NCBI GenBank assembly: GCA_036936605.1
Contig: JAUPFV010000003.1
Span: forward strand, 81,762,273-81,826,272
DNA from: Limnanthes douglasii subsp. nivea
Lineage: Eukaryota; Streptophyta; Magnoliopsida; Brassicales; Limnanthaceae
DNA: 64,000 nucleotides
Reading direction: 5' to 3'
This document shows positions 34,226-46,230 of the stretch, piece after piece. How positions within the stretch are numbered: position 1 is the stretch's first letter; each line of letters opens with the position of its first letter. The notes under the pieces were generated by a model. It was given only the letters and a program-made list of their open reading frames with translations, had not been told where the DNA came from and searched no databases. The translations under genes were made by a program, and so were the position numbers.

Positions 34226-37200
34226 TAATACTCTATGGTCCTAAATAGTTAAATTTATTTGCATAAATGTTCTTTGTTTATCAAAATTTATACCTTAACT
34301 GTTAAAATGCTCTAAAGGAGATTAGACCCATCAAACAAATAAACAACGGCCTGATTGTTCGAATAAAGAATATCCGCATAAGACTTTACATTGTGACATA
34401 TAATTCTTCTTAAAAATCATGGTGGTTACTTAAGAGAAGTTTATGACTAAGTTGCAAAACTGCAATTTATCTAAATTTTATATTAAAATAGTCATTATTA
34501 TTCATTTTTTTATTTTACATTTTTTATTACCGCCAATAATCATAAATTAAAAAAAATAGTAATTTTAACACAGATATAATTTGGATGGCAGTTTTAAAAC
34601 AATTAACTCTAATGATTAAGTAGGGATCTTAGCCACGAGAAGTGATTTTCCTATTTTAAGAGACGAAGACAGTCTGATGTTAGCCTCACAAAGTAACATG
34701 GTTAATTAATCGGATTAAAACCCATAATTAGTTACTAGAATTGGTGACGTCAAAAACATATTTATATCAAATTACTTTTGTTCGTATTTTTTTTTTACAT
34801 GTGGTCATTCGCGAGACAACCTAAGAAAAACCACAAACGGGTGCAACAAATCAATACAAATGCAACCTGACTGTTAGTTGTTACCTGTTAGCCAATAACT
34901 CGTTTTTGTAAATTTGACCGGATGCCGCAGGATTTGGAAAACTATTTATTTTTATTAATTTTAATTTTTAGACTGCAGTTTTTGATTGTTAGCTTCCTAC
35001 TTCTAACTATATGAAGTATCATTGTTTGTATCCGACCAATTCTCGGCTCGGAAACTAAGGGTAATTAAAATCCAAACTATTTGGGTATCAGGCAAAGCCA
35101 CCGAATTCAATGCTTTAATTTGGTTGGGTTTCGTTCCAATGAGGAAGTTCCGAATTCAAGTTGTTTAGTTGGCACACAACAAAGCCATGTGAACCCTCAT
35201 CATCGGCACAGGTCCAGCAAATGCCTGTATACCGTCGAATTCAAGTTGATCTATAAAAAAAATAGAAATCACATCTATATATACACACACAGTACTCTTA
35301 GAAACCAAACTAGCAACTCTTCACAGAGTAATTCATAGCTTAAAAAATCAAAATAAAAAGGAAACACTTTTATTCTTTTTCTTGGTTATGTTCCTCTTAC
35401 ATTTACATCAAACTTAAGCAGAAATGAGAGTTTGGGTATCTGGTGCTGTTTCAGCTTTTCGACGATGCGTTTCATTGGCTAAGAAAATAGCTTCAAGACA
35501 TTTGGTTGTACCATAAGGTTTCTTCACAGTTTAGTTAGAAACTCCGATCGAAACATTTGTGATCTCCATATCCTACTTGAACCAACCATTATTTCAAGAT
35601 TTGCTTATTAGCCTAAGAAGAACTTGGCCTCGATCATCCAATCAGTGGCTTGACAATTTCCTGCAATCAAGATGTGTTCCTTAGTATCAGTTATAAGCTT
35701 GGATGGTCCTAACCAGTATATTATTGTAAAGAAACCGACACAGTTTTGTATAAGTAGAGTAGTAGCTGCTCGAACTTACATGCGCTACTTCTGTCTAAAT
35801 TGAACAAGCAAAAAGATCCTGTCATATTAGATACTACAGTTCGTTCAATAGACACCAGTTATACATATTGCACCAATTGATACAAGACCCTTGTTAACAA
35901 TCAAATTATGTTTTTCCTTGAATACCAAGATTGGTAATCCGCCTTACTTTTTAGCATATAATAAAAAGGATATCGGTTCATAACAATCTTGGTTGGTTAT
36001 ATTCCCTAATTTAAAAACTAACATCATCAGAACCAATTTATGTTATGAGCCTCAGTGACCTAGAAAGCCCAAAACCTAAATGGGTGAAAGCCTCAGTGCC
36101 ACTGCTTGTAGTTTTTTCCAAACCAGTAGAAAGCACTGCAGGGCATGCAAACAGCACAAATGGTGAAAGCCTGCCTCAAGTACTGCATTTGTTTATAATA
36201 ATGAACACCGAGCTGTTTCGTACATGAGGCTGTACCTTGCAGCTTTAACTCTAATGTACTAAACTACATGTCGATGTAGAACTTTTGCCATGAGTTTAGC
36301 ATAATCCAACTGAATTATATTCAAAACTCTAAACATATTATATCAAAAATCAGCAAGTGTTATATAATATAGACTTTCAGACTTTCACATAGCAGTTATG
36401 AGTTGGTTCCCAAGGTGTTTAGGCACCATGCTAACATGTAACTTCATTCTCGAGGATCAGGAACGAGGAAGGCCTTATCTATTTTATAAATGAGGTTCAG
36501 CAACTACAGACGTCTAGCCACCGTGATGCTGATACATAAAGAACATAGTGAACTACTCAATACTCCAAAAGCTTAAGCCTATGATAGCTAGTACAAATGT
36601 ACCCCTCCACATTGGATTTTTTGCCAGAAAAAAATGGTATTTACAGCTTTATATGCAAAATAAAAGGTTTCAGACTAGGCACAAAAAGGAATACACTTAT
36701 TCTCTCCCGCATATCGAACACGAATTGTATAATATGATAATAACTGTGTAGTAGTTTATACCTGAAATAAAGAAGAGCCCTATCTGCTCTTGGCTCATCT
36801 CGCTACCATTAAATGGTTGCATCCTGAATGTTACATGTTTCCTGAATAGAAGAATCAAAGTTGAAGGTGAAAATTTACCAAACTAAGACAAAAAAAAATT
36901 AGGATATTGAAATACTATAAACTTCACCCACTAAAGCATTTAGACACTGAAGTGATATGAACACTTCATATTAGACTTTATTAAGCCATAGATTTCTACT
37001 TTATTATAAGAGTATCAGCATTGTATGGTTACAATTTCGAAAATCATCTATGATCAATCATGCTATTAAAATAAAAATACGACCAAGTAATAAATTACAA
37101 CGTTTTGTAAATATAGTGGTATCTAATCTAGACGCATCATCTAAAACTATCGAAGTAGCTTCAACACTTCTGTCGGTGTTATTCGGTGATATAGACATTC

Positions 37201-37853
37201 ACTGTTCAGTCTATTCTAATCGACAGATCATATCAGAAAAGCATTTGTCAAAGATTCGTAATTTAGACATTTTGTAAAGTAATGATTCTGTCTTGGATCA
37301 CGAAAAATAAAGAAATGCATGTCTCAAACTGTATCAAGAACAGAATTATTTGCAGGATACAGGTCATCAGATAATCTTATGATTGCTATAAACAAATTAC
37401 CAGTTGGAATGATCAGATCACTAACTTAGCAAAAGCAAGACTTGTCCAAATTGACAAAGCTACCTTCATTCAGCTTGTACTATTATTTATCACTTCTTGT
37501 GGAAAACTCGACTGATTAGATTTTACTTACCCAGCTTGACTTCAACCTTGAGCCACCTAAACCTCAAACCAGAGACAATAATGACCCATTCTGACAATTA
37601 GAACTCTAAGCCTACTGGTAGGACTTTTACATTCTTGGATAAGAATTAAGTTTTGGAGCATTAACATATCAGGTGGCATCATGTCAGAAATACCCTCTGG
37701 GAAACATGTTCACTCCCTCCGGTCAGAATCTCAGTTGAGAACAATGCAATCTATGGTTTCTCAAACTTCTTCACTCAAATGAGAAACCCTCTTTGGCTTT
37801 AGTCAAATTGTAAGGGCCATACACAATTATGTGTACATCATAATTGTATGTCG
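34226..37853. other. Intergenic region downstream of the PPR gene
   Basis: No protein gene is supported. The part next to 37853 is presumably the 3' UTR of the PPR gene. TATATATACACACACA near 35275 is a dinucleotide-rich patch. A 38-codon minus-strand open stretch at 35414-35530 is described separately. Other open frames (for example 36045-36227, 36548-36751 and 37050-37277 plus) have no motif. Confidence 0.5.
35414..35530 (-). other. Possible terminal exon or pseudo-exon (uncertain)
   Basis: The minus strand reads TVKKPYGTTKCLEAIFLANE followed by HRRKAETAPDTQTLISA and a stop. The composition looks protein-like, ending cleanly. Upstream in the same frame MEITNVSIGVSN and DDRGQVLLRLISKS are readable but separated by three stops. 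It could be the last exon of an unrecognised minus-strand gene, a decayed gene fragment, or chance. I do not recognise the family. Confidence 0.25.
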
Positions 37854-40193
37854 TCAAGATTGTAGATTGAGAACTGTGTAATTGCTGTCACCCTTGATAA
37901 GACCTTGTTTCACCATGTCGTTTTGAAGTTTGATGGCTTCATCTACATTTCCCAAGGCAATATACTTCTTCAGTAATGTGATACAAAGAATCTCATCTGG
38001 AAGGATACCATTCTCAATCATCTCATCAAAGAACTTTAGCGCTTGCTCCATCTGACCACACTGACAAAATCCTGAAACTAGGGTAGTGTATGCATGTGGA
38101 TCAAGCTCGATACCAATTTCAGCCATTCTGTTATGCAAATCTAAAGCTTCCTTACAGTTTCCATTTTTTAGATATCCGTCGATAAGAGCAGTATATGCTG
38201 TTTTATCTGGACATAGCTCTTTTACAAACATCTCATCAAAGAGTTCTTTGGCCGCTTTAATACTATTATTTTTACAAAGGCCATCAATAAGGGCTGTATA
38301 AACTGCTACATTAGGTTGTAATTCATATTCGGAGATCCGATAGAAATAATCAGTTGCCATCTCGACCAATCTATTTTTACATAAACCATCAATCAACACG
38401 CAAAAAGTCACAACTGTAACCTTGATACCCAAGTCCAACATTTCTTTAAGTAAATTCAATGCCTCTGACGTTCTTTCAGCCTTGAAATAAGCATCCATTA
38501 GTGTTGTGTAAATCACAGGGTTCGCACTTACTCTGTATTCCTTCATCTCTTTCATCACAAGCTTTGTGTCATCCAGCTTATCATGACTGCACAAACCCCA
38601 TAGGATGGTTCCATAGAGCAACAAATCTGGTTTAACAGCTTTATCCTTCATTTGTTCATAAAGCTTCATGGCATTCTCCATCTTATTGACTTTAATAAAA
38701 CCATGAATTAGAGCAGTGTAGATTTGAAGAGTAGGGATTGCTCCAGCATTATTAATTGCTACAAATATTTCCTCTGCTTCCTTTATCCTCCCTGCTTCAC
38801 AAAGACCATCGATTATACTCGTGTAGGTTACAACATTCAATCGAATATCTGCCTCTACCATCTCATCAGCCAGCTTCAATGCTTCGGCCAGATTGCCTGC
38901 TTTACAGTTTGCATCTATAAGGCAAGTATATGTGAACTCGTTAGGTTTAAGTCCTAAACGTCTCATATCCACAAAAAATTTCAGCGCCTGTTGCATCATC
39001 CTCTCTTTGCAAAGAGAATCAATTATAGTGCTGTATGTGACAACATTAGGTTTCAACCCATTACCATTCATCTCATGAAGAAACCTGAAAGCCTGCTGCA
39101 TTCTATCAAATTTACAGAAACAATTAATTAAAGCATTGTATGTTATTATATCAGGCTGACAGCCGACAGTCTTCATTTCCTCAAATAGGAAAATCACCTC
39201 GTCTAGTAACCCAGCCTTGCCATATCCATCAATAAGAGAATTATATGTCACAACGTCAGGACTTAGGCCTTTATTCTTCATTCGAATAAACAAGCCTCTA
39301 GTAGTTTCCAAATCTCCTTCTTTACATGTATAATCTATCATTATATTATACGTAAATGTAGATGGGGTTATACCACCCCCTATCATGTCGTTAAAGAACT
39401 TTTTCATCTTATCCCCTTTTTCCAGTTTCGAAAGCTTATGCAAAAGACCATTACAGGACCGTGCTTTTGGAAACACTCTAAACCTCTTCATCCTAAGAAA
39501 ACACTCACTTGCTTCCTCTAGATTTCCCAATTCAACAAGAACGCTAAACAAAGCATCAAAAACTCCAAACCCAGGAACACAGACATTCCGGGTCGACCAC
39601 AAAACATCAAAAACATCACAACCGGGCAGCTCCGGTCTAGACACTATTAATTCCTTAAGATTCTCATTAGCATCAAAATACATTCGGGCGCAAAACATAA
39701 TATGAACCAACACACAATATGTCTCAGTCGTGTGTTGAAACCCGTTTCTAGTTTTTGCCCATTTGAAGAATTTCAAAGCTAACTTCGGTTCTTGTTTCAG
39801 CTCAACCAAGACTTTGGCCACCCATAAAGGCGTCAAACAATGATCAAATACCTTAACAGTTACAGGATCATCCAACTTGCTTTCCTTAATAATTTTACGC
39901 ACTGACTCCATACTAAAATCTCCAAACTGATTGTTGCTATCACATTTGCTAACAAATGGTAATCGAATCAAAAACAAAAAACTAGTTAAAAATACAAAAG
40001 GGCATGAAATAAAAGGCCCGTTTGATATAGAGAACGACGATTGAGACGGTGAAGAGGGATTAAAATAAGGGTTTGGAGGAAGATGGTGGCTTACCCTCTG
40101 AGGCAATCTGCGATTGTTGTGGAAAAACCATCGCAGAGGCGAGAGCATTTTGAAGAGGAAGAAGAAAATGAAAGCGCCTTCAAATAGATTCAT
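37854..40193 (-). CDS. P-class pentatricopeptide repeat protein, probably organellar
   Basis: A single intact 779-codon frame without introns, the usual structure of PPR genes. From about residue 210 to the end there are about 16 contiguous 35-residue motifs of the VTYNSLIDGYGKAG type with no DYW, E or other C-terminal editing domain, so it is P-class. Such proteins bind single-stranded organellar RNA and act in stabilisation, splicing or translation. The first Met opens a hydrophobic stretch; the Met at residue 16 begins LSPLRWFFHNNRRLPQRVSH, rich in Arg and lacking acids, a good mitochondrial or plastid targeting signal, so translation may start there (40148). The overall form resembles the Arabidopsis At2g02150 type; orthology is inference. 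It is the only intact long gene in the window. Confidence 0.95.
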   Translation of the reverse strand: MNLFEGAFIFFFLFKMLSPLRWFFHNNRRLPQRVSHHLPPNPYFNPSSPSQSSFSISNGPFISCPFVFLTSFLFLIRLPFVSKCDSNNQFGDFSMESVRKIIKESKLDDPVTVKVFDHCLTPLWVAKVLVELKQEPKLALKFFKWAKTRNGFQHTTETYCVLVHIMFCARMYFDANENLKELIVSRPELPGCDVFDVLWSTRNVCVPGFGVFDALFSVLVELGNLEEASECFLRMKRFRVFPKARSCNGLLHKLSKLEKGDKMKKFFNDMIGGGITPSTFTYNIMIDYTCKEGDLETTRGLFIRMKNKGLSPDVVTYNSLIDGYGKAGLLDEVIFLFEEMKTVGCQPDIITYNALINCFCKFDRMQQAFRFLHEMNGNGLKPNVVTYSTIIDSLCKERMMQQALKFFVDMRRLGLKPNEFTYTCLIDANCKAGNLAEALKLADEMVEADIRLNVVTYTSIIDGLCEAGRIKEAEEIFVAINNAGAIPTLQIYTALIHGFIKVNKMENAMKLYEQMKDKAVKPDLLLYGTILWGLCSHDKLDDTKLVMKEMKEYRVSANPVIYTTLMDAYFKAERTSEALNLLKEMLDLGIKVTVVTFCVLIDGLCKNRLVEMATDYFYRISEYELQPNVAVYTALIDGLCKNNSIKAAKELFDEMFVKELCPDKTAYTALIDGYLKNGNCKEALDLHNRMAEIGIELDPHAYTTLVSGFCQCGQMEQALKFFDEMIENGILPDEILCITLLKKYIALGNVDEAIKLQNDMVKQGLIKGDSNYTVLNLQS

Positions 40194-41389
40194 TTTTAAA
40201 ACAAAGATGCCATTTTTTGTGCTCGATTGAGCTTTGGTAATTCATGGTCCTTTCTGTACTATGTCATTGGGTTTAAGGTGGAGACTAGTAGGGTTTAGGA
40301 GCTGACAGACATCAAAGTCATAAGACTCGTAAGTCGTAACTAGTATTTCGTCCTTTTTTTCTTTTTTCTTTTTTTTTTTCTTGCGTCGATTTCAAAACGC
40401 TCTCTCGCTCTCTCATACCCATAAAACTTTGGGTTGGGCTTGTTAGCAATCGGTTTTTATTCGGTTTTGAGTCTAATAAGAAGAGTCCGATAGTTCCTCA
40501 GCTTAGATTGGGTTCTATATGACTAAACAATAAAAAACATAGTAGTAGTAGTATATTTAGGTGGCGGTAAGGCATGAATCTTGATTAGAATTTACATTTA
40601 AGGGTCAGGTTATAATTGTCCGATACCATTAAGTTTACTAATTTTGAGTTTAGCCATAAGGGGTATAAGTGCATTTTATTTATTTTGGACCAAAATATTT
40701 TTTTCGGGTGTTTAAATACATTTATTTTATATTCAATTACATCCATCCTATTTTCTTTCTCAACCGACATTTTTCCCTCACTTCTCTCTATCTCTTGAAT
40801 CGGGTAAAAGATTATTTCGGTTTGTTTTTTTTCTTTTTCCTTCACCGTTCTTCCATTACCACCAAAGTAATTTTTCCTATTTTTCGGTTTTTAGGTTATT
40901 GATTTTTAATTGATCTTAGGTTTTTTTAAGTTAAATTTTGTTGATTTAGATAGATTTTTTTGGTGAATTTCATGGATTAGATTTAGGATTTCGGAAATAG
41001 GTTCGGATTTAGGGATTAGGGTAGGTTAGAAATTGGTGTTTTGAGGCTGATTTCGACCATTTCCCTCACCAGAATCTGCTAGAAAATGGTCGACCCGATG
41101 AGGTGCGTCTAGGCACCCCATCAGTGCGTTATACCTGCACCCATTGGTGTAGGTCTTATGTACCGATGGTGCATAACCAAATTTAATTATTATTATTATT
41201 ATAAACATATATTTTAAAAAAATTAATGTCCATAAAAAAGTTATATTTCAAAACAAAATTGTTTTTTATGGTTATAATAACGTCTTGAAAATGGATATTA
41301 AATTTGTTTATATATTTGTGTGATATTTATATTTTGCTTACTTAAGTATTCGGACTGACGGTGTTCGACCAAACGGTCTCTTCCGATCC
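40194..41389. other. Upstream region of the PPR gene; no other gene
   Basis: It contains the presumed PPR promoter (reading leftward), a pyrimidine tract at about 40352-40382 and AT-rich sequence. Open frames up to 86 codons are low-complexity (Phe/Ile-rich or Lys-rich) and unconvincing. ATTATTATTATTATT at 41186-41200 is a short trinucleotide repeat. Confidence 0.5.
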
Positions 41390-42244
41390 ATGGCGATTCA
41401 CCCTGGTAAAATTATCGCGATCGTAAAGTTTTTTGAAGAAGAGAGGGTCCACGAAAAAAAGCATGGCCGAAAGTCGACGGATGAGGAGCTAGAGGAGGAG
41501 CATAGCGAATTGTCATGGCGATGCATCGACAAAGGCCACAGGAATGCAAAAACTGTTGAGAAAACAGTTGATCCAGCTGTTGGTGGATCAAGACGTGAAA
41601 CACCACCTCTATGATCACCTGCGGTACACCGATCACCTGCGGCGCATACATCACTGCCCCCACCACCGTCCGCTCATCGTTTACAGCCCCCGGCGCATAC
41701 ATTGGCACCACCATTATCTGTTAGCGTTAGGGTTGAAGCTACTGGTGATCATGAGCAGGATGTTTTGGATGATGAGAAGGTTGATGTCCTTCATACTTAG
41801 GTGCAGAGACAGTTCTTTTCATTTTTTAGATGCAACAAAATACCGTTCTTCCCTGACTACAAGGAGCATCAATATTTTTGTCGGTCAAGTAAGTATTGAG
41901 TTATTTATACGCTCTTGTTATTTAAGTTTAACTTTTGTATTTTTATCTTACTTACTTTTTTATTTACAGTCACGCAGTCCTCTGGGCATACAATCACATT
42001 ATAATGTGTTACGTATGTGGGAATTAAGCACTTAGCCAGAGCTGCAGCGTCATTTAGCTCGTACTCCCTCGGACCACTCATTTCTCATTTGTATTTATAT
42101 TTCACTCATTTTGTATTGGATGAGTTATTTGTTGAGTGTTGGGATCAGGAGACCAACATTTTACACTTTAGCTTTGGGAAAATAACCATCACACTGGATG
42201 ACGTTAGTTGCATTACATGTCTCCCTATAGTGTATGACTCTTGA
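41390..42244 (+). pseudogene. Plant mobile domain (PMD/MAIN-like) fragment
   Basis: The clearest part is the end: FVLDELFVECWDQETNILHFSFGKITITLDDVSCITCLPI (split here: LFVECWDQETNILHF, then KITITLDDVSCITCLPI), the start of the plant mobile domain found in MAIN/MAIL proteins and in transposon-carried relatives. Upstream 41390-41614 encodes a charged region and a following frame a Pro/Ala/His-rich linker ending GDHEQDVLDDEKVDVL, also typical of transposon-type PMD N-termini. Stops and frame changes separate the parts and the domain is cut at 42244. Confidence 0.7.
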
Positions 42245-42248
42245 TGAC

Positions 42249-42900
42249 GGCCTCACGCAACAGATCAAGATTAACTAGATGCACAAAAATATATCAGTAA
42301 TGATACAACCATCATCTTCACTAGATTTATGTCATTCGTAATAATTATACCTTTTTAGCTCTCCCAACAGAAACTGCAACTGTGACCTGCCCATCTTCTC
42401 TAAAACCCGGCTTTCTACCTAGCGCTGTAGATAGTGCACATGGAAGAAACATTATATGCATTCAACTTTTTAACACCGTTCAATATATCTTTAGGGCATG
42501 TTCTCATATAGGTCGAATGTTCTATAAATTCAATCTCATATTTGTTCAAACGGCATGCGTATGAGTGACCATCAAACTGTTTTACACTCTCGTGATTGTG
42601 AATCCCATTAACTACTTCTAACGACCATTGATCCGGATTCACCATGGTTCCCTTAAGCTCGAACGGACAACTAATTTTTTTGTTCCCGTTGACTTTCTTT
42701 TACGATTTTTTCGGACACCACTGGAATATACTTTTCCGACCTCTCGCATTGAAAACATATATGAGGATTCTTTATACTTTCTATGTTATCAAGGAGTTTT
42801 ATGTTGATAACCAAATCGTTGTCTTTTCGGTCTTCTTGACCCACTTAACGTAATGCTTCTTGCGTATAATACTCAGTCGTGAAAAATACATGAGTCTAGT
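42249..42900 (-). pseudogene. FAR1-related MULE transposase N-terminal fragment
   Basis: The minus strand reads CPFELKGTMVNPDQWSLEVV, NGIHNHESVKQFDGHSYACRL (conserved HNHE zinc-binding region), CPKDILNGVKKLNAYNV, CTIYSAR. After frame changes come GRSQLQFLLGELKRYNYYE, the SSEDDGCI block and VHLVNLDLLRE. This is the N-terminal FAR1-type DNA-binding region and the run-up to the catalytic core of FAR1/Jittery-type MULEs. It stops at 42249, exactly where the opposite-strand PMD fragment ends. Confidence 0.8.
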
Positions 42901-43860
42901 CAATGCTAAAAGCTTTATCTTATCTATCCGTAACATCAATTCCCTATACCAAAAGTAAAGCATAACTCGTAGTTAGAAGATAAACATAAATGACTTAAAC
43001 CGATTAAAATAAGGGTTCAGAGGGCCAAGAGAATAAAAAAATTGTGGTCATTCACCACCGGTTCAGGGGCTCTGAATCAATGGTGTATGGGCACAAAACT
43101 GGTGGTTATACACCACCATCACCCAGTGCATAGACACCAGAACCGGTGTTGTGTAAGATTTTGAATCAGTGTTGGTGCACCGTCGCATCATTGGTTTTAC
43201 GGGCTAGAACTTGATGGTCTGGAGGTGCACCAACACTTTTTTTTAAAAACAAAACTAGTAGAACGTCGTTACCTTTTTTGGCTAATGAACATCTTTCTCC
43301 AGTGAGCGAAGCTTCTTCTTCATCTTAGACGATAATAACTCATCAATTCTAATCCCTAATTATGGTTGGCTCATGTTTAATCTTGTGTTTTTTTAGAAAA
43401 AGTTAGAAAAGTTTGAAGAAAGTGCGAATGTTCTTCAATATGTTTGAATGTTCAACGACAACTTCCAAAACAAATTAGCAATATGAGGTTTGATCTACTA
43501 AATCAAAGGGTTTTTTATCTCTGAAGTTAGTAAATTAAATTGTTTAGAGTTTTGGGTCAACTTTAGATACACTTAGTGTTTTTCCTTCATTAATGACAGT
43601 TTTGTAATTAAATGAAACTTAAGGGGTAATTTGGTACCATAAAAATCAAACTTGAGTCCAATGCATTTTTTTGTAAACTTATATTGGTTTTGGGTACATT
43701 TTAAGTAAAGATAAAATCAATGATCGGCTTAGAATTGAAGATAGAACTTTTATCATCGATATCTAATTGAACTGTATTAAACTTTTATATAATAAAGTGA
43801 TTTTGAATTACATATTGATTTTTTTTTAAACATTTTTATTCAATATTAATTGTACAATAA
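42901..43860. other. Unassigned spacer
   Basis: 43040-43240 is rich in CACCA/TGGTG words with imperfect internal duplication (TGAATCAATGGTGTATGG; TGAATCAGTGTTGGTGCACC) and hairpin potential. 41086-41170 has similar words (CACCCATTGGTGTAGG, GATGGTGCATAACC), so the two may be related ends of the PMD/MULE block. No gene is seen. Confidence 0.4.
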
Positions 43861-44354
43861 CATTCTCTAAGAAATCTCTCATACTTCATTATTCATTTTC
43901 TTTCTCTATTAGTGGTCTAAACCTTCTGATTGGGTTGCCCATGTCAATTATCAAAGATCGTGATGATGAGTAGTAATATTGATTCTATAGAAGAATTGCA
44001 TGGTTTTCAATCTGTTAATCATCTTCAGTCTTCGAATCATGATCAGGAAGAATGGCAATGCGTTATGCAATAATCAATACCCAGACAACAAAAAGCTCTA
44101 AAATTGGCTTTCTTGTTCTCCAATAAAGTACTCATACTTCATTCTTCTTTTGCTTTCTCTATTACTGGTGACCTAAAATTTCTGATTTCTATGCTCATGT
44201 CAATTATCAAAGATCGTGATGGTGAGTAGTAATATTGATTCTATAGAAGAATTTCATGTTCTTCAATCTGTTAATCATCTTCAATCCTTGAATCAGGATC
44301 AGGAAGACTGGCAATGCGTTATGCAATAAGCAATACCCAGACAACAAAAACAAT
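43861..44354 (+). repeat. Tandem duplication at the 5' end of LINE 1 (unit about 255 bp)
   Basis: Units 43861-44098 and 44114-44354 share CTCATACTTCATT, TGTCAATTATCAAAGATCGT and GCAATGCGTTATGCAATAA. Each encodes the same 35-37 residue start (MSSNIDSIEE..., ending DWQCVMQ or EWQCVMQ) then a stop. That peptide fits the N-terminus of plant LINE ORF1, so the 5' UTR and ORF1 start are duplicated. Confidence 0.9.
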
Positions 44355-45430
44355 CAAAGGTTCATAACATACACTGATATGTTTCGCAAACAAGATACAA
44401 AGCAGATATAAACGCTGGATTTAAACCCACGAGCATAATGCATAAAAAGACCATAATTCTATCCAGTTTAATCAAGAGGTGAATGATATTTTAACGACAA
44501 ACACAAAATATAATTTAATTGGTAAGTTCAATCAAGGTATTCTTAAAACAATAAAAACTAATACAGTTCTTGCAATATTACAAATTCGAAAGAGACTATA
44601 ATTATGTTGCCTCAAACTCGAGGCATGTTTTTCTTGAATTTGATTCCAAAGCAGATTTATGCAAAATCTGGAGTAAATATGTTTGGTTTCTCGGAGATTC
44701 TACAATAAGGTTATTAAAATAGAGACCTCAATCCTAAATATGTAGATCATACTGCTCTAGTATGGGTTAGGATTGGAAAGGTTCCAAAGTTTCTCTTTAA
44801 TGAGAACATGATGCAAGTAATATCAGAAACTATATGAGATCTTTTAAAAACTAAATTCTTGGAAAAAATAGGCCATATTACAATGCCTGATTTGCTTTGG
44901 TGGAATTGGATTTATCTAAGGAGTTACAACAACAAATATGGATGAGCTTTGGTAAGATCCAAAGATGTTGGTTGAATGTCGGTTACAAATACATTCCAAA
45001 CTACTGCAAGATCTGTTATCATCTTGGACATGATCATTCCAACTACAGGAAAATAAACAAGAAAGTTGTAAGCGTAAAACAACTAAAGAGGAATGAATCA
45101 ATGAATATGATTGGATAACACACAAGATCAAATCATTTATAGTTAGGAACCTTGAAAATAAGAGTAATAATATCAAGACAACTCAGGATATCTGCAATAC
45201 AAATCAAGATAAGAAATCAGCTAAACAAATAAGAATTTCACCAAAGAATGATGTTAATGTTCCAGATGAGGAATAAATAATTGAGGCTATCAAGTCTATG
45301 TAATCAAGATATAATCTGCATGTTTCTTTAGACAATGATAAATCATTATCTGGATATGACTCCCCTATTCAAGATAACATAGGAAGTATGCATACTACTC
45401 TTTTACGTAAAAAAAACTAAGGTGAACATA
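43966..45430 (+). pseudogene. LINE 1 ORF1 relic (nucleic-acid-binding protein)
   Basis: After the N-terminal segment the readable parts are LALVELDLSKELQQQIWMSF-like sequence (about 44893-44945) and the zinc knuckle CKICYHLGHDHSNY (45006-45050; the last Cys has become Tyr). This matches the DUF4283 plus zf-CCHC_4 arrangement of plant LINE ORF1 proteins. Most of the rest is broken by stops. Confidence 0.75.
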
Positions 45431-45552
45431 GAATTTTAGGAAATACTAAATAAGAAATTGAAACAAGCCAGTGGTAAAAAGAAGTCTACAAATCTAGCTA
45501 TCAAATCTTTCAAGTTCTCAGGACCATACATAATTCCTCATTCCAAATCAAA

Positions 45553-46230
45553 ATGATCAAAGTCTTAAATTGGAACATCCATGGTATCAATAACAAATCT
45601 TCTGTTTGAAGACTTAAGTCGATTATTTTCAAAGAGAAGATCAATTTCGTGGCTATTCGGGAGACTCTCACCAAAGTTGACAACCTCCTTAACATTCTTT
45701 CTAAATTTGGTTTGATTAACTATACTTCTAATTTCTCTAATAAGACATGGTTGTTTTGGAATGATGATTTCAAACTTAAAATCTTACTTGATAATTTTCA
45801 ATTTTTGCATACTGAAATATCCTATGCTAATGCGAGTAAAAGATTTTTTAAACAACTGTGTATGCTTAGTGTCAGAGGATTAACGTGCATGAACTTTGGA
45901 ATATTCTTAGAGAAATCTCTAATACTAATAAGGAATGGATTACTATGGGTGATTTTAATGTTGTTACCTCTCCTGACGAGCAACTAGGTTGTTCTACTTA
46001 CTGCCTTAACAGTACAAAAAAATTTAATGAGGCTATCAAAGACTGTCAACTAGATGGTGCAGGTTATGATGGTTCCAAGTATACTTGGTCTAACAAGTCA
46101 AAGTGGAAAAGACTAGACATAGTGCTAATCAACTGTACCCAGGCTAACTTTGTTAGTGAAACTAAGGTTTTTCACATGGCCATAACTTGTTCTGACCATG
46201 CTCCTTTAAACATATTTTTTTATGTATAAA
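45553..46230 (+). pseudogene. LINE 1 AP-like endonuclease
   Basis: It begins at ATG 45553 (MIKVLNWNIHGINNK). NWN, the Glu of AIRET, MGDFNVVTSPDEQLG and SDHAPLN are the metal-binding and catalytic blocks of LINE endonucleases, and all are recognisable. A stop (45607) and one frame change near 45890 break it. Confidence 0.88.

Noticed and set aside
36045..36227. 60-codon plus frame with Ser/Pro/Lys-rich, protein-like composition
   Set aside because: No recognised motif and no supporting exon structure around it.
40585..40902. Small open frames upstream of the PPR gene (60-86 codons)
   Set aside because: Low-complexity Phe/Ile/Lys-rich translations on both strands, with no motif or gene context.
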